This document shows positions 17,114-25,343 of a DNA stretch of 64,000 bases, piece after piece. How positions within the stretch are numbered: position 1 is the first letter of the stretch; each line of letters starts with the position of its first letter. Both the position numbers and the translations under genes were made by a program. Source of the DNA: Verrucomicrobiaceae bacterium UBA1938 (GTDB taxonomy: Bacteria; Verrucomicrobiota; Verrucomicrobiia; Verrucomicrobiales; Verrucomicrobiaceae). The notes below the pieces were generated by a model. That model saw nothing but the letters and a program-made list of their open reading frames with translations. It ran no database searches and had not been told where the DNA came from. The stretch spans positions 248,001-312,000 of the forward strand of contig DDFC01000042.1 in the NCBI GenBank assembly GCA_002336895.1, in the 5' to 3' direction.

Positions 17114-17602
17114 ATGAGTTTCTGGGCTGAAATTTGCGCGGACAAGTCCTTGCAGGATTTGCCATACAAAATTGAGACCAATCGCTTTGATCAAATCATT
17201 ATGAGTCCTGCATCCGTCTGGCACAGTGATTATCAAGGCGAGATCGGCTTTACCTTGAAGCGCCTGATGCCGGAGGGAAGAATTCTGGCGGAGGCCGCCA
17301 TCCAGACAACGGATGGCGTGAAGGTGGCAGATGTGGCATGGATCAGCCGTGAGCGATTTGAGCCGCACCGCCGCTCAGTCAATCTGCCCATCGCGCCTGA
17401 AATCTGCGTGGAGGTCGTTTCACCTGGAAATCATCGCTATGAGATGGCAGGCAAGGTGCAACTTTACTTTGCCAGCGGGGCTGAGGAGGTTTGGATGTGT
17501 GATGAGCAGGGGCGCATGGAGTTTTATCTGCGTGATGTTGCTGAGCCAGCAGCCAAGTCGCGTTTCTGCCCCGATTTTCCTACGCGTATTGCGGTGGATT
17601 AA
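17114..17602 (+). CDS. Uma2-family (DUF820) PD-(D/E)XK protein
   Basis: 162 residues. The core VKVADVAWIS, then APEICVEVVSPGNH, then KVQLYFASGAEEVWMCDE matches the Uma2/DUF820 pattern D-x(n)-ExS/EVVSP-x-K of the restriction-endonuclease-like fold. Function of the family is unproven; copies are very common in cyanobacteria, planctomycetes and verrucomicrobia and often occur singly. It follows hisC by about 40 bp on the same strand. Confidence 0.85.
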   Translation: MSFWAEICADKSLQDLPYKIETNRFDQIIMSPASVWHSDYQGEIGFTLKRLMPEGRILAEAAIQTTDGVKVADVAWISRERFEPHRRSVNLPIAPEICVEVVSPGNHRYEMAGKVQLYFASGAEEVWMCDEQGRMEFYLRDVAEPAAKSRFCPDFPTRIAVD

Positions 17603-17685
17603 CTCTGAATACCGTAGCCTTGGATTCAAAGTGCCATAGTGGGCGTCCACAACAGGCACTTGTGCGGGCGGCAAATGCGGATTGA

Positions 17686-19248
17686 ATGGCGTGTATGACG
17701 CTGAATCGATCGCTCCGGAAGGTCACGTGGAAGGTTTGTGCCCTGCCATTGCTGGCGGGTTTGCTGCCGGGCATGGGCGAGGCGCAGGTGGAAACGGTGA
17801 AGCCGGCGATCCCAACGATCGAGCCTGGGCTGGAGATGGCGGTGAAATGGCCGTGGCAGGTGCAGGCGTCTGATGCGGCGACATGGGGCATTCCTGTGGA
17901 TGTGCCGGAAGAGACGGTCACGATCAGGGCTGGCATCCCTGTGCCGCAGGCAGATGCGAAGAAAGCGCCAGCCAAGGTGGCACCGAAGGGGCCGCCGCCG
18001 CAGATGATCGAGCACACGGTGGCAAAGGGGGACTCGCTCACCAAGATTGCGCATGCGAACGGTGTCACGATCGATCAGCTCAGGATTTTTAATGAGATGA
18101 AGAACGATCGCATCGTGATCGGGCAGATCGTGAAGGTGCCGGGAGAGCCTGACATCGCGGCGATGATCGCAGCGGCTGCTGAAGCTGAGAAAGAAGCGGC
18201 GAAGAACAAGCCGAAGGGGAAGGAACCGGCTGAGGCGAAGAAAAAGCCTACGCCAGTGAAGGAGGAGGCGCCGCCGGTGCTGATCGCCACCAAGCCACAC
18301 CGGGCGCTGCCGCCTGCGGCCTGGGGGGCTTCATCGCTGGTGCTGATCCAAGCTTATCTGGACCGACAGGGGTTCACCATCGGGCCGATCGACGGCACAG
18401 CGGGGCCGATGTATGACGCGGCCTACAAGTCGTTTGAGAAAGCTTATCCAGGGCAGCTACATACTCCGGAGGGGCAGCCCTCGGCGGCGATGCGCTCCAT
18501 CGGCGGTCCGTATGTGGAGTACACGCTCACCGCAGCAGACATGCGCTGGATTTCACCACACGACAGTGCGCCAGCCGGTGGCAAAGCGAAAGGTGCCAAA
18601 GCTGTGGAGCCGCCGCCGACCTTTGAGGAGCTGAGCAAGGAGCCCTTCATGGCCTACCGCTCTGGCTGGGAGTTTGTGGCGGAGAAATTTCATGCGGCTG
18701 AGTCCTTTCTTCGGCACATCAATCCTGGAGTGAAAAATCCGAACACGCCGGGGGCGATCTTTCTGGTGCCGAACGTGCAGCCCTTTGAGATCGAGAAGGC
18801 TTTTGAGGAGCCGCTGCAGCCTGCGGCTGATCCTGCGGCGCCCGTTTCCGCCAGCGTGGTGGGTTTCAATCGCCTGATCATCCACAAGGGGGAGAAGATC
18901 GTGGCCAACATGCCGCTTTCCGCCGCACGTCCGGGACTGCGCGGGCGCAAGACGTGGAAGATTCTGGATGTGATCCCGCGTCCGGCCATGGCCAGCACGG
19001 GAGATCCCGCCGCGCCGATGACTGTGCCCTACCGCCTGCATGCCGGGCCCAACAATCCTGTGGGCATCCTGTGGATCAATCTGGCGAAAGGTGGCGATCC
19101 CAAAGTGCTGCCCTATGGCCTGCACGGCACCAGCATTCCCGGTGCGATGACAAAGCAGGAAAGCATTGGCGGCTTTCGCATGACGAACTGGGACATTGCG
19201 CGTGTGGTGCGGCTGCTGCCTGCGGGCACGGATTTGAAGTGGGAGTGA
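17686..19248 (+). CDS. LysM protein with L,D-transpeptidase-like domain lacking the catalytic Cys
   Basis: 520 residues; a second ATG is at 17695. A signal peptide covers about 1-35 (LPLLAGLLPGMGEA). A LysM domain (HTVAKGDSLTKIAHANGVT) lies at about 108-155, then a low-complexity Lys/Glu/Pro linker. A peptidoglycan-binding-like segment (LVLIQAYLDRQGFTIGPID) follows, then a C-terminal YkuD fold. The fold's conserved HG occurs at 480-481 (GLHGTS), but the SHGC-I-R motif reads S-I-G-G-F-R, so the nucleophile Cys is Gly496. It should bind the cell wall without cross-linking it, or use a different mechanism. Confidence 0.75.
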   Translation: MACMTLNRSLRKVTWKVCALPLLAGLLPGMGEAQVETVKPAIPTIEPGLEMAVKWPWQVQASDAATWGIPVDVPEETVTIRAGIPVPQADAKKAPAKVAPKGPPPQMIEHTVAKGDSLTKIAHANGVTIDQLRIFNEMKNDRIVIGQIVKVPGEPDIAAMIAAAAEAEKEAAKNKPKGKEPAEAKKKPTPVKEEAPPVLIATKPHRALPPAAWGASSLVLIQAYLDRQGFTIGPIDGTAGPMYDAAYKSFEKAYPGQLHTPEGQPSAAMRSIGGPYVEYTLTAADMRWISPHDSAPAGGKAKGAKAVEPPPTFEELSKEPFMAYRSGWEFVAEKFHAAESFLRHINPGVKNPNTPGAIFLVPNVQPFEIEKAFEEPLQPAADPAAPVSASVVGFNRLIIHKGEKIVANMPLSAARPGLRGRKTWKILDVIPRPAMASTGDPAAPMTVPYRLHAGPNNPVGILWINLAKGGDPKVLPYGLHGTSIPGAMTKQESIGGFRMTNWDIARVVRLLPAGTDLKWE

Positions 19249-19266
19249 TGCCCAGTTCCGAACGAA

Positions 19267-19299
19267 GCAAAAAGAAGGGGGATCAAAGACGATCCCCCT
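19267..19299 (-). terminator. Intrinsic terminator of the lsrF-like gene
   Basis: Stem AGGGGGATC/GATCCCCCT (19276-19284 with 19291-19299). Read on the minus strand it is followed by TCTTTTTG. The same stem could also slow transcription on the plus strand. Confidence 0.6.
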
Positions 19300-19327
19300 C
19301 CGGTGAGTCTGTTTGGGCTGCTGGCGC

Positions 19328-20296
19328 TTACTTTTTGCGCAGCTCCTTTTTCTTGAGGTCGTTGTAGAGTTCGAAGGCCTTGTTGACGTTCAGTCCGCCG
19401 TGCACCACGCCGTGCACCGCCTGCATCATGGAGACGGGAGCATCGCTCTGGAAGATGTTGCGGCCCATGTCCACGCCGCTCGCTCCCTGTTTGATGGCGT
19501 TGGCGCACATCTTCAGCGCGTCGAGCTCGGGCAGCTTCTTGCCACCGGCGATCACGATCGGCACCGGGCAGCAGCTCGTCACCGTGTCAAATTCCTTCTC
19601 GGTGTAGTAGCACTTCACGATGTTCGCGCCGAGTTCCGCCATGATGCGGGTGGCCAGGCGGAAATACTGCGGCGTGCGGGCCATCGCACGACCCACGGCG
19701 GTCACGCCCATGACGGCGATGCCATAGCGGCTGGCGGCGTCCACCAAGTCGGTGAGGTTCTTGAGGCTCTGGCGCTCGTAGGCGCTGCCGATGAAGACCT
19801 GCACGGCCAGCACGGCGGCGTTGAGGCGGATGGCTTCCTCGATGTTGAGCGCGGTGCTCTCATTGGAGAGGGGCTCAAAGCCGGGGCGGCCAAACTTGAC
19901 CTTCTTGCCGTCGAGCTCGCCTTCCCACTCTTCCATGGGGCTGATCATCGAGGTGCCGCCGGAGGCACGCAGGGCGATGGCCTTGGTGGTGGAGGCTGGG
20001 ATGACGGAGCGCTGGATGCCGCGGGTGAGCATGAGGCAGTCGGCCCATGGGGCGAGGGGGAGGATGGTCTGGTCCACGCGCTCGAGGCCGGTGGTGGGGC
20101 CCTGGAAGTAACCGTGGTCAAAGGCGAGCATGACGGTGCGGCCGTCCTTGGGGTTGAAGACCTTGCTCAGACGGTTTTTGAGGCCCCAGTCGTACTGGTG
20201 GCAGCCCTTGAGGAAGAAGCCGGGGGCCTCCTGGGGGACGTCGGTGAAGAATTCCTTTTCCTTCTTGTCTGCTGCGCTGATTTGGATGTCGGCCAT
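19328..20296 (-). CDS. LsrF/class I aldolase family protein
   Basis: 322 residues, (beta/alpha)8 aldolase of the DeoC/FbaB/LsrF group. Visible are VMLAFDHGYFQGP (substrate loop), LMLTRGI, AYERQSLKN, and the likely Schiff-base Lys228 in GANIVKCYYTEKEF. VIAGGKK and ASGVDMGRNIFQ then form the phosphate-binding site. In E. coli LsrF thiolyses the phosphorylated AI-2 product. There is no lsrACDB cluster here, so the substrate may be another ketose phosphate. The neighbouring plus-strand gene starts 113 bp upstream of its start codon. Confidence 0.8.
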   Translation of the reverse strand: MADIQISAADKKEKEFFTDVPQEAPGFFLKGCHQYDWGLKNRLSKVFNPKDGRTVMLAFDHGYFQGPTTGLERVDQTILPLAPWADCLMLTRGIQRSVIPASTTKAIALRASGGTSMISPMEEWEGELDGKKVKFGRPGFEPLSNESTALNIEEAIRLNAAVLAVQVFIGSAYERQSLKNLTDLVDAASRYGIAVMGVTAVGRAMARTPQYFRLATRIMAELGANIVKCYYTEKEFDTVTSCCPVPIVIAGGKKLPELDALKMCANAIKQGASGVDMGRNIFQSDAPVSMMQAVHGVVHGGLNVNKAFELYNDLKKKELRKK

Positions 20297-20409
20297 GGTA
20301 TTTCTGGGTTACGAGTTAAACGGGCGCGCAGGATGGGCGTTAATCAGCCCCGTGCAAGCACATTGCCAGAGCTTGCAAAACCCCTGAGTCTGTGGTTCTT
20401 ACCCGCCCC

Positions 20410-21297
20410 ATGTCTCAAAACTTACTCATATACCTGGATGGCAAGCTCGTTCCCGAATCCGAGGCGAAGATCTCTGTCTTCGACCACGGCCTGCTGTACG
20501 GCGATGGAGTATTTGAGGGCATCCGCATTTACAACGGCCGTGTGTTTCGCCTGACGGAGCATCTGCACCGCCTGTATGACTGCGCCAAGGCCATCTGCCT
20601 GACGGTGCCGCTTTCCTTTGAAGAGATGGAGAAAGCCACACTGGACACGGTGGCTGCCAACAATCTGCGAGATGGGTACATCCGTCTGGTGATCACCCGT
20701 GGTGTCGGCTCTCTCGGTTTGAATCCTTACCAGTGCCCTAAGGCCAGCGTGTTCATCATCGCCAGCAGCATCACGTTGTATCCGGCGGAGCGCTATGAGA
20801 AGGGCCTGGAGCTGATCACCTGCGGCACGCGCCGTCCGAACTCCTCCGCGCTGAGCCCGCAGGTCAAGAGCCTGAACTATCTCAACAACATCATGGCCAA
20901 GATCGAGTGTCTGCAGGCCGGATGCGACGAGGGCATCATGCTTAACGACCAGGGCTTCGTGTCCGAGTGCACGGGAGACAACGTTTTCATCGTGAAGAAC
21001 GGCAAGGTCTTCACGCCGCCGGTTTCCTCTGGAGCGCTGGACGGGATCACCCGCCGCGCGGTGATGGAGCTGCTGGCCGAAATGGGCAGCCCCTGCACGG
21101 AAGCGGTGATGACCCGCTTTGACATCTACACTGCCGACGAGTGCTTCCTGACCGGAACCGCCGCCGAAGTGATTCCAGCCGTGAAGTATGACCGCCGCCC
21201 CATCGGCGATGGCACTCCGGGCAAGCTGACACAGGAGCTGACCAAGCGTTTCAAGGTGCTGGCCAACAGCACAGGTACGCCTGTCACCTATAAATAA
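20410..21297 (+). CDS. ilvE: Branched-chain amino acid aminotransferase
   Basis: 295 residues from the ATG at 20410. This is a fold type IV PLP enzyme with FDHGLLYGDGVFEGIR near residue 25, Schiff-base Lys153 in SPQVKSLNYLNNIMAK, then CDEGIMLNDQGFVSECTGDN and FLTGTAAEV. It transaminates the keto acids of valine, leucine and isoleucine in the cytosol. A strong hairpin terminator follows at 21311. Confidence 0.92.
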   Translation: MSQNLLIYLDGKLVPESEAKISVFDHGLLYGDGVFEGIRIYNGRVFRLTEHLHRLYDCAKAICLTVPLSFEEMEKATLDTVAANNLRDGYIRLVITRGVGSLGLNPYQCPKASVFIIASSITLYPAERYEKGLELITCGTRRPNSSALSPQVKSLNYLNNIMAKIECLQAGCDEGIMLNDQGFVSECTGDNVFIVKNGKVFTPPVSSGALDGITRRAVMELLAEMGSPCTEAVMTRFDIYTADECFLTGTAAEVIPAVKYDRRPIGDGTPGKLTQELTKRFKVLANSTGTPVTYK

Positions 21298-21310
21298 GCA
21301 TTGAATCTGA

Positions 21311-21346
21311 CGCGCCAGTTTTCGATTGGAAACTGGCGCGGTTTTC
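21311..21346 (+). terminator. Intrinsic terminator after ilvE
   Basis: 11-bp GC-rich perfect stem (CGCGCCAGTTT with AAACTGGCGCG) followed by GTTTTCG, 14 bp after the ilvE stop. Confidence 0.75.
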
Positions 21347-21362
21347 GCACATTCTTCAGGCA

Positions 21363-22190
21363 ATGATGAGCCCGAAGCGTCCATTCGTATGCCTGCGGAG
21401 AAGCCTGCTGATTCTGGCGTGGTCCATCGTGGGCATAAGCTGCTCCAGTTCAGATTCTGAAAATGTGGATAATCCGCTGAGCAGCCGAGCGTGGTGGAAA
21501 GGGGATGGGGTGGCGGGCAAGCCCAGAATCGTCATCAACCTGAGCACCCAGAGAGTGCAGTACTACAAAGGCAAGGAACTGGTGGGGGTCTCGCCGATCT
21601 CATCCGGGCGCGAGAGCTTTGGCACCATTACCGGAAGCTTCCGCATTTTGGACAAGGATGAAAACCATCGGTCATCGCTCTTTGGTGCGTTCGTGGATGC
21701 GAAAGACGGCCACATGGTGCAGGAGGATGTGGATACGAGGACAGATCGTGCGCCGCCAGGGACGAAATACATGGGGGCCAGCATGCGCTACTTCATGCGG
21801 ATAGTGGGCGGGATCGGCATGCATGAGGGGTATCTGCCCGGCTATCCTGCCTCGCATGGGTGCATCCGCATGCCGACCAAGATGGCGGCCATCTTTTTCA
21901 AAGAGACACCCGTGGGCACTCCGGTGGAGATTGTGGGGGAGAGCGCACTGGCGGCCATGGAAGAGGCGATCCCAATTGGCGTGGACAAAATCGAGGATGC
22001 GCCTGCTGAAGAGCCCAAACCCCAAGCCAGGAAAAAGACGCCTGAAGCGGTGGTGGTGGCTGAAACGAAAACCGCTCAGAAGCCCAAGACGATGGTGCGA
22101 CGTGCCATCGTGGAGGTTTCCAAGCCCTCCGGGTTTGGATCATGGTTCAAACGCACGCCGCGCGGGAGCACGATGTACTGGCAGCCGTGA
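21363..22190 (+). CDS. L,D-transpeptidase (YkuD), probably lipid- or membrane-anchored
   Basis: 275 residues. The N-terminal hydrophobic segment (LLILAWSIVGISC) could be a lipoprotein signal, though the lipobox is imperfect. The YkuD domain starts at RIVINLSTQRVQYYKGKEL and has the complete active site: His154 in GIGMHEGY, then SHGCIRM with Cys167. The C-terminal 90 residues are a Lys/Pro/Glu-rich linker and a basic end. The enzyme makes L,D cross-links in peptidoglycan or anchors proteins to it. It is an internal control for the Cys-less homologue at 17686-19248. Confidence 0.88.
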   Translation: MMSPKRPFVCLRRSLLILAWSIVGISCSSSDSENVDNPLSSRAWWKGDGVAGKPRIVINLSTQRVQYYKGKELVGVSPISSGRESFGTITGSFRILDKDENHRSSLFGAFVDAKDGHMVQEDVDTRTDRAPPGTKYMGASMRYFMRIVGGIGMHEGYLPGYPASHGCIRMPTKMAAIFFKETPVGTPVEIVGESALAAMEEAIPIGVDKIEDAPAEEPKPQARKKTPEAVVVAETKTAQKPKTMVRRAIVEVSKPSGFGSWFKRTPRGSTMYWQP

Positions 22191-22196
22191 TGCGGC

Positions 22197-23522
22197 TCAG
22201 TGAGTTCCCTTGACCATCAACCAGCCTACGATGACCAGGATGGGAAGGAGGACTGGGATGGAGAAGCGGGCCATGTAGGCGAGGAAAGAGGGGGCGTTGA
22301 CCTTGGCCTTGTCGGCGATGGCTTTGACCATGAAGTTGGGGCCGTTGCCGATGTAGCTGCCAGCGCCGAAAAACACGGCTCCGAGGGAGATGGCGATGAG
22401 GTGCGGCGCGTGCTCGGCGGCGAACTTCACCACATCGGCGTGTGAATCCACCGAGAGGTGCTCGTGACCCATGGCAGCGGCGAGGAAGGAGAGGTAGGTG
22501 GGAGCGTTGTCGAGGAATGCGGAGAGGGCACCCGTGGAGAAGTAATACTGCATGGGCGAGGTGATCTGCACCGCCTGGCCGCTCTGGAGGATCTGCAGCG
22601 CCGGGATCATGGTGAGGAAGATGCCCACGAAGAGAAAGCCCACCTCCTTGACCGGGCCGAAGTTGAAGTCGTTGGCCTCATGCACTTCCTGTCTGGTGGT
22701 GAAATATGATGCAACGGCGGCCGAAAACATGACCAGGGCGGGGATGGAAAAGACACCGAGCACGGTGGTCTCCTGGATGCTCTTGGGCAGAAACACGGCG
22801 GCGAGCACGACACCGAGCCAGAGGAGATTGAGCAGGCCGCGGAAATACCAGTCCTCATGAGCGGTTTCCATTTCACGAATGTCCTTGGGAATGCGGGCGA
22901 AATTGCGCGAGTCGAAGACGTAATAGACGACGAGCAGGAGCGACACCGCGACGGCCCAGGCCTGCCAGCAGTGCTGCAGCACCCAGAAGAATGAGACCCC
23001 GCGCAGGAAGCCCAGGAACAGCGGTGGATCGCCAATGGGGGTGAGGCAGCCGCCCACGTTGCTGACGATGAAGATAAAGAAGACGATGTGGAAATCGGTG
23101 ATGCGGAACTTGTTCATCTGGATCCACGGACGGATGAGGAGCATGGAGGCCCCAGTGGTGCCGATGAAATTGGCCAACACCGCACCGATGAGAAGGAAGA
23201 GGGTGTTGATCGCAGGCGTGGCCTCCCCTTTGACGCGGATATTGATGCCACCGGAGATGACGAAGAGAGAGCCCACCAGCGCCATGAAGCTGACGTATTC
23301 CTGCGCGGCGTGGTGGAGCGGGTGCCAGTCGTGCTGCACCCCGGCGTAATAGGCCGCGGTGACGGCACCCAGCGCCACGGCCACCTTGGGGTAATGATGC
23401 TCCCAGAAATGCGCGGCAAACAGCGGCATCAGCGCGATGCAGAGCAGCAGGATGACAAATGGCGCCAGCATGCCCAGAGGGGGCAGCGCGGCATGAGCAG
23501 GGGCGTTGGCGAGAAAAAGCAT
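22197..23522 (-). CDS. Sodium:proton antiporter-like (ArsB/NhaD/CitMHS superfamily)
   Basis: 441 residues, about eleven to twelve membrane helices with two inverted halves. Motifs include SLFVISGGINIRV, GTTGASMLLIRPW, FIVSNVGGCLTPIGDPPLFLG in the first half and the duplicated FFGAGSYIGNGPNFMVKAI in the second. The repeated G-x-x-P/GxNP-like motif is typical of the ion transporter superfamily. Substrate could be Na+/H+ or a carboxylate. It converges on the L,D-transpeptidase gene 6 bp away. Confidence 0.8.
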   Translation of the reverse strand: MLFLANAPAHAALPPLGMLAPFVILLLCIALMPLFAAHFWEHHYPKVAVALGAVTAAYYAGVQHDWHPLHHAAQEYVSFMALVGSLFVISGGINIRVKGEATPAINTLFLLIGAVLANFIGTTGASMLLIRPWIQMNKFRITDFHIVFFIFIVSNVGGCLTPIGDPPLFLGFLRGVSFFWVLQHCWQAWAVAVSLLLVVYYVFDSRNFARIPKDIREMETAHEDWYFRGLLNLLWLGVVLAAVFLPKSIQETTVLGVFSIPALVMFSAAVASYFTTRQEVHEANDFNFGPVKEVGFLFVGIFLTMIPALQILQSGQAVQITSPMQYYFSTGALSAFLDNAPTYLSFLAAAMGHEHLSVDSHADVVKFAAEHAPHLIAISLGAVFFGAGSYIGNGPNFMVKAIADKAKVNAPSFLAYMARFSIPVLLPILVIVGWLMVKGTH

Positions 23523-23619
23523 GGGGGTGAAACTGATTCACCCATGCTAGGCGCTGTTTGCCTGAATGCCGCCGAAATCGGTCAAAATCGGCGGCGACGC
23601 ACGTGTGGCAGCGGCGTGG

Positions 23620-24099
23620 TTATTCCGGCCGGCGGTCCATGATGACCTTGGCCTTTTCCAGCTCGCCGGTGGCCCAGTCGCTGACGCCGGGCTCGTCGGC
23701 ATCCAAGGAGCCGGTGATGTGGAGGCGGCGGATGTAGTACTTGTCCAAAAAGGCCACGATCTTTTCTGAAACGCCGAGGATGCCGCGATGCACGTGGAGC
23801 ACCGGCTTCTTCTGCTTCCTGGCGGCAGTCACGGCCTTCTGGGCAAAGCCCGAGGCTTTTGAGGCGACGGTGAAGACCAGGGTGGCCTCGGCATCGCGCA
23901 CGTTGAAACCGATGGAGTCGAGCACGTTGTCCGTTTCGGACTCCTTGAGCTTGTAGCTGGCGTCGAGAGGTTCGGAGGAGCCGAGGATGCCCTTCGGGCA
24001 CCAGCCGCCGTGAGGAAAGGAGTGCTTCAGCGACCAGTCGAGAGTGGCGCGTTCGACACCCAACTGGGCGCCAGTGATGATGACGATTTTGAAAGGCAT
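23620..24099 (-). CDS. YpsA/MoCo-carrier-like SLOG-family protein
   Basis: 159 residues. ITGAQLGVERATLDWSLKH and HGGWCPKG match the nucleotide-binding signature (GGQTGVDRAALD...GGWCPKG) of the putative molybdenum carrier family (SLOG fold). NVRDAEATLVFT and KKPVLHV are the next strands. Molecular function is not established in the literature I know. It is a single gene between the antiporter and the kinase-like protein. Confidence 0.78.
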   Translation of the reverse strand: MPFKIVIITGAQLGVERATLDWSLKHSFPHGGWCPKGILGSSEPLDASYKLKESETDNVLDSIGFNVRDAEATLVFTVASKASGFAQKAVTAARKQKKPVLHVHRGILGVSEKIVAFLDKYYIRRLHITGSLDADEPGVSDWATGELEKAKVIMDRRPE

Positions 24100-24152
24100 G
24101 GGGAGGGATCAGAAGAAAACAGGACTGTGCCTGCGGCAAGCACGATCTCTCA

Positions 24153-25187
24153 CTATTCCAGGTGGCGGCCGAGCATGGTGTCGAGGTTGAGCTCGACGAT
24201 TTCCCCCATGGATTTGCAGGAGTCAAAGCGGTGGGTGTTGTGAAACTGGCCGAGTTCGGAGCGGAGCTGAACAACCTTTTCAAAGGGCTCCACGGCGTTG
24301 TTTTTCATGCAGTGCAGCAGCGCGGAGATGCGCTGGTGCTCGGAGAGGTAGCGGCGGGAGATGAGGCTGCGCTCCTCCTCCTGGTACTGCTTCATGGTGG
24401 GGAAGTTGAGGCAGGTGGAGCAGAGCTGCACCACGGGGTTGTTCTCCTTGAAGAACTGGGGGAGGTAGAGGTTTTTACGCCCCTCGTAGCTCTGCTGGTC
24501 AAAGTCGATGGCGCGCACGCGGTACTGCACCTCCTCAAAGTCGGGCGTCATGTCGATGACATAGTTGTAGCTGCGCATGTCCCCCAGGAGGCGGATGAAG
24601 CAGCGTTCGCTGAATTTCACGAACTCCTTGGCCAGACGCACGCCATTGAAGTCGGGACGGCCGAGGTAGTCGCGGATGAAGGCGTCTCCGGGCACGCCGG
24701 CAATGTGCTCCTCCACGAGGGTGCCGCTGCTGTGCATGAGGTAGTTGATGCGGTTGGGGGAAAGCAGGTGCTCCAGCTCCAGGCCATAGACGCGGGAGGC
24801 GTCCGCCGTCTTCACGTAGAAGTGGTCGTAGTTGTCATTGTACTGGTTCACCACACGCACGCGGAAGGGGCGGGAGTTGCCAAACTCGCAGTAGTCCACG
24901 CGCTCCACATACAGATGCGGAACGGCGTGGAAATCGCCGGTGCGCAGCAGGGAGTAGATGCTGGTCAGCTTGGGGTAGAGCTCCTGCTGCAGCTCGCGCG
25001 GGTAGAGCACGCTGCTCCAGTAGGTGGCGTTTCCCTCCTTGTCGAAGAGAGGGTAGCTTTCGGAAAAAGTGCGCAGCTCATTGTAGGTGGTGGGCAGCGA
25101 GTAGCAGCGCCCAAACTGATCGAGGTAGCTGATCAGCTCATCAGTGACGGGGATGAAGTTTTTGCGCCGGGTGATCTCGATGCTCAT
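24153..25187 (-). CDS. Uncharacterised protein with cryptic kinase/APH-like motifs
   Basis: 344 residues from the ATG at 25187; no signal peptide or membrane segment. No standard domain is obvious. It contains, in the order of a kinase fold, FYVKTAD (Lys126, beta-3-like), a following Glu (137 or 139), TLVEEHIAGVPGDAF (hinge-like), LLGDMRSYNYVID (Asp203 and Asn208, catalytic-loop-like D-x4-N) and VRAIDFDQ (Asp228, metal-binding-like). This is the arrangement of aminoglycoside phosphotransferase and protein kinase folds. Real activity is untested. It is divergent from the desaturase gene. Confidence 0.6.
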   Translation of the reverse strand: MSIEITRRKNFIPVTDELISYLDQFGRCYSLPTTYNELRTFSESYPLFDKEGNATYWSSVLYPRELQQELYPKLTSIYSLLRTGDFHAVPHLYVERVDYCEFGNSRPFRVRVVNQYNDNYDHFYVKTADASRVYGLELEHLLSPNRINYLMHSSGTLVEEHIAGVPGDAFIRDYLGRPDFNGVRLAKEFVKFSERCFIRLLGDMRSYNYVIDMTPDFEEVQYRVRAIDFDQQSYEGRKNLYLPQFFKENNPVVQLCSTCLNFPTMKQYQEEERSLISRRYLSEHQRISALLHCMKNNAVEPFEKVVQLRSELGQFHNTHRFDSCKSMGEIVELNLDTMLGRHLE

Positions 25188-25343
25188 GCGCCGTTGTGTC
25201 GCACTTTGCGTTCCAAGTATCAAGAGGGCAAGCTGCAGTCCGTTGGAAGAGGCCAAGTGAGGGCGGGACTGAAAATCGGATCCAGGGTTTGCTGCTTGAT
25301 CCCGCAAAGGAGGCTGCCTATTTTAAAATCTGTCATATCAAAG

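Noticed and set aside
19328..20296. Calling the aldolase lsrF outright as part of AI-2 metabolism
   Set aside because: No lsr transport, kinase or regulator gene is present; only the family relationship is supported.
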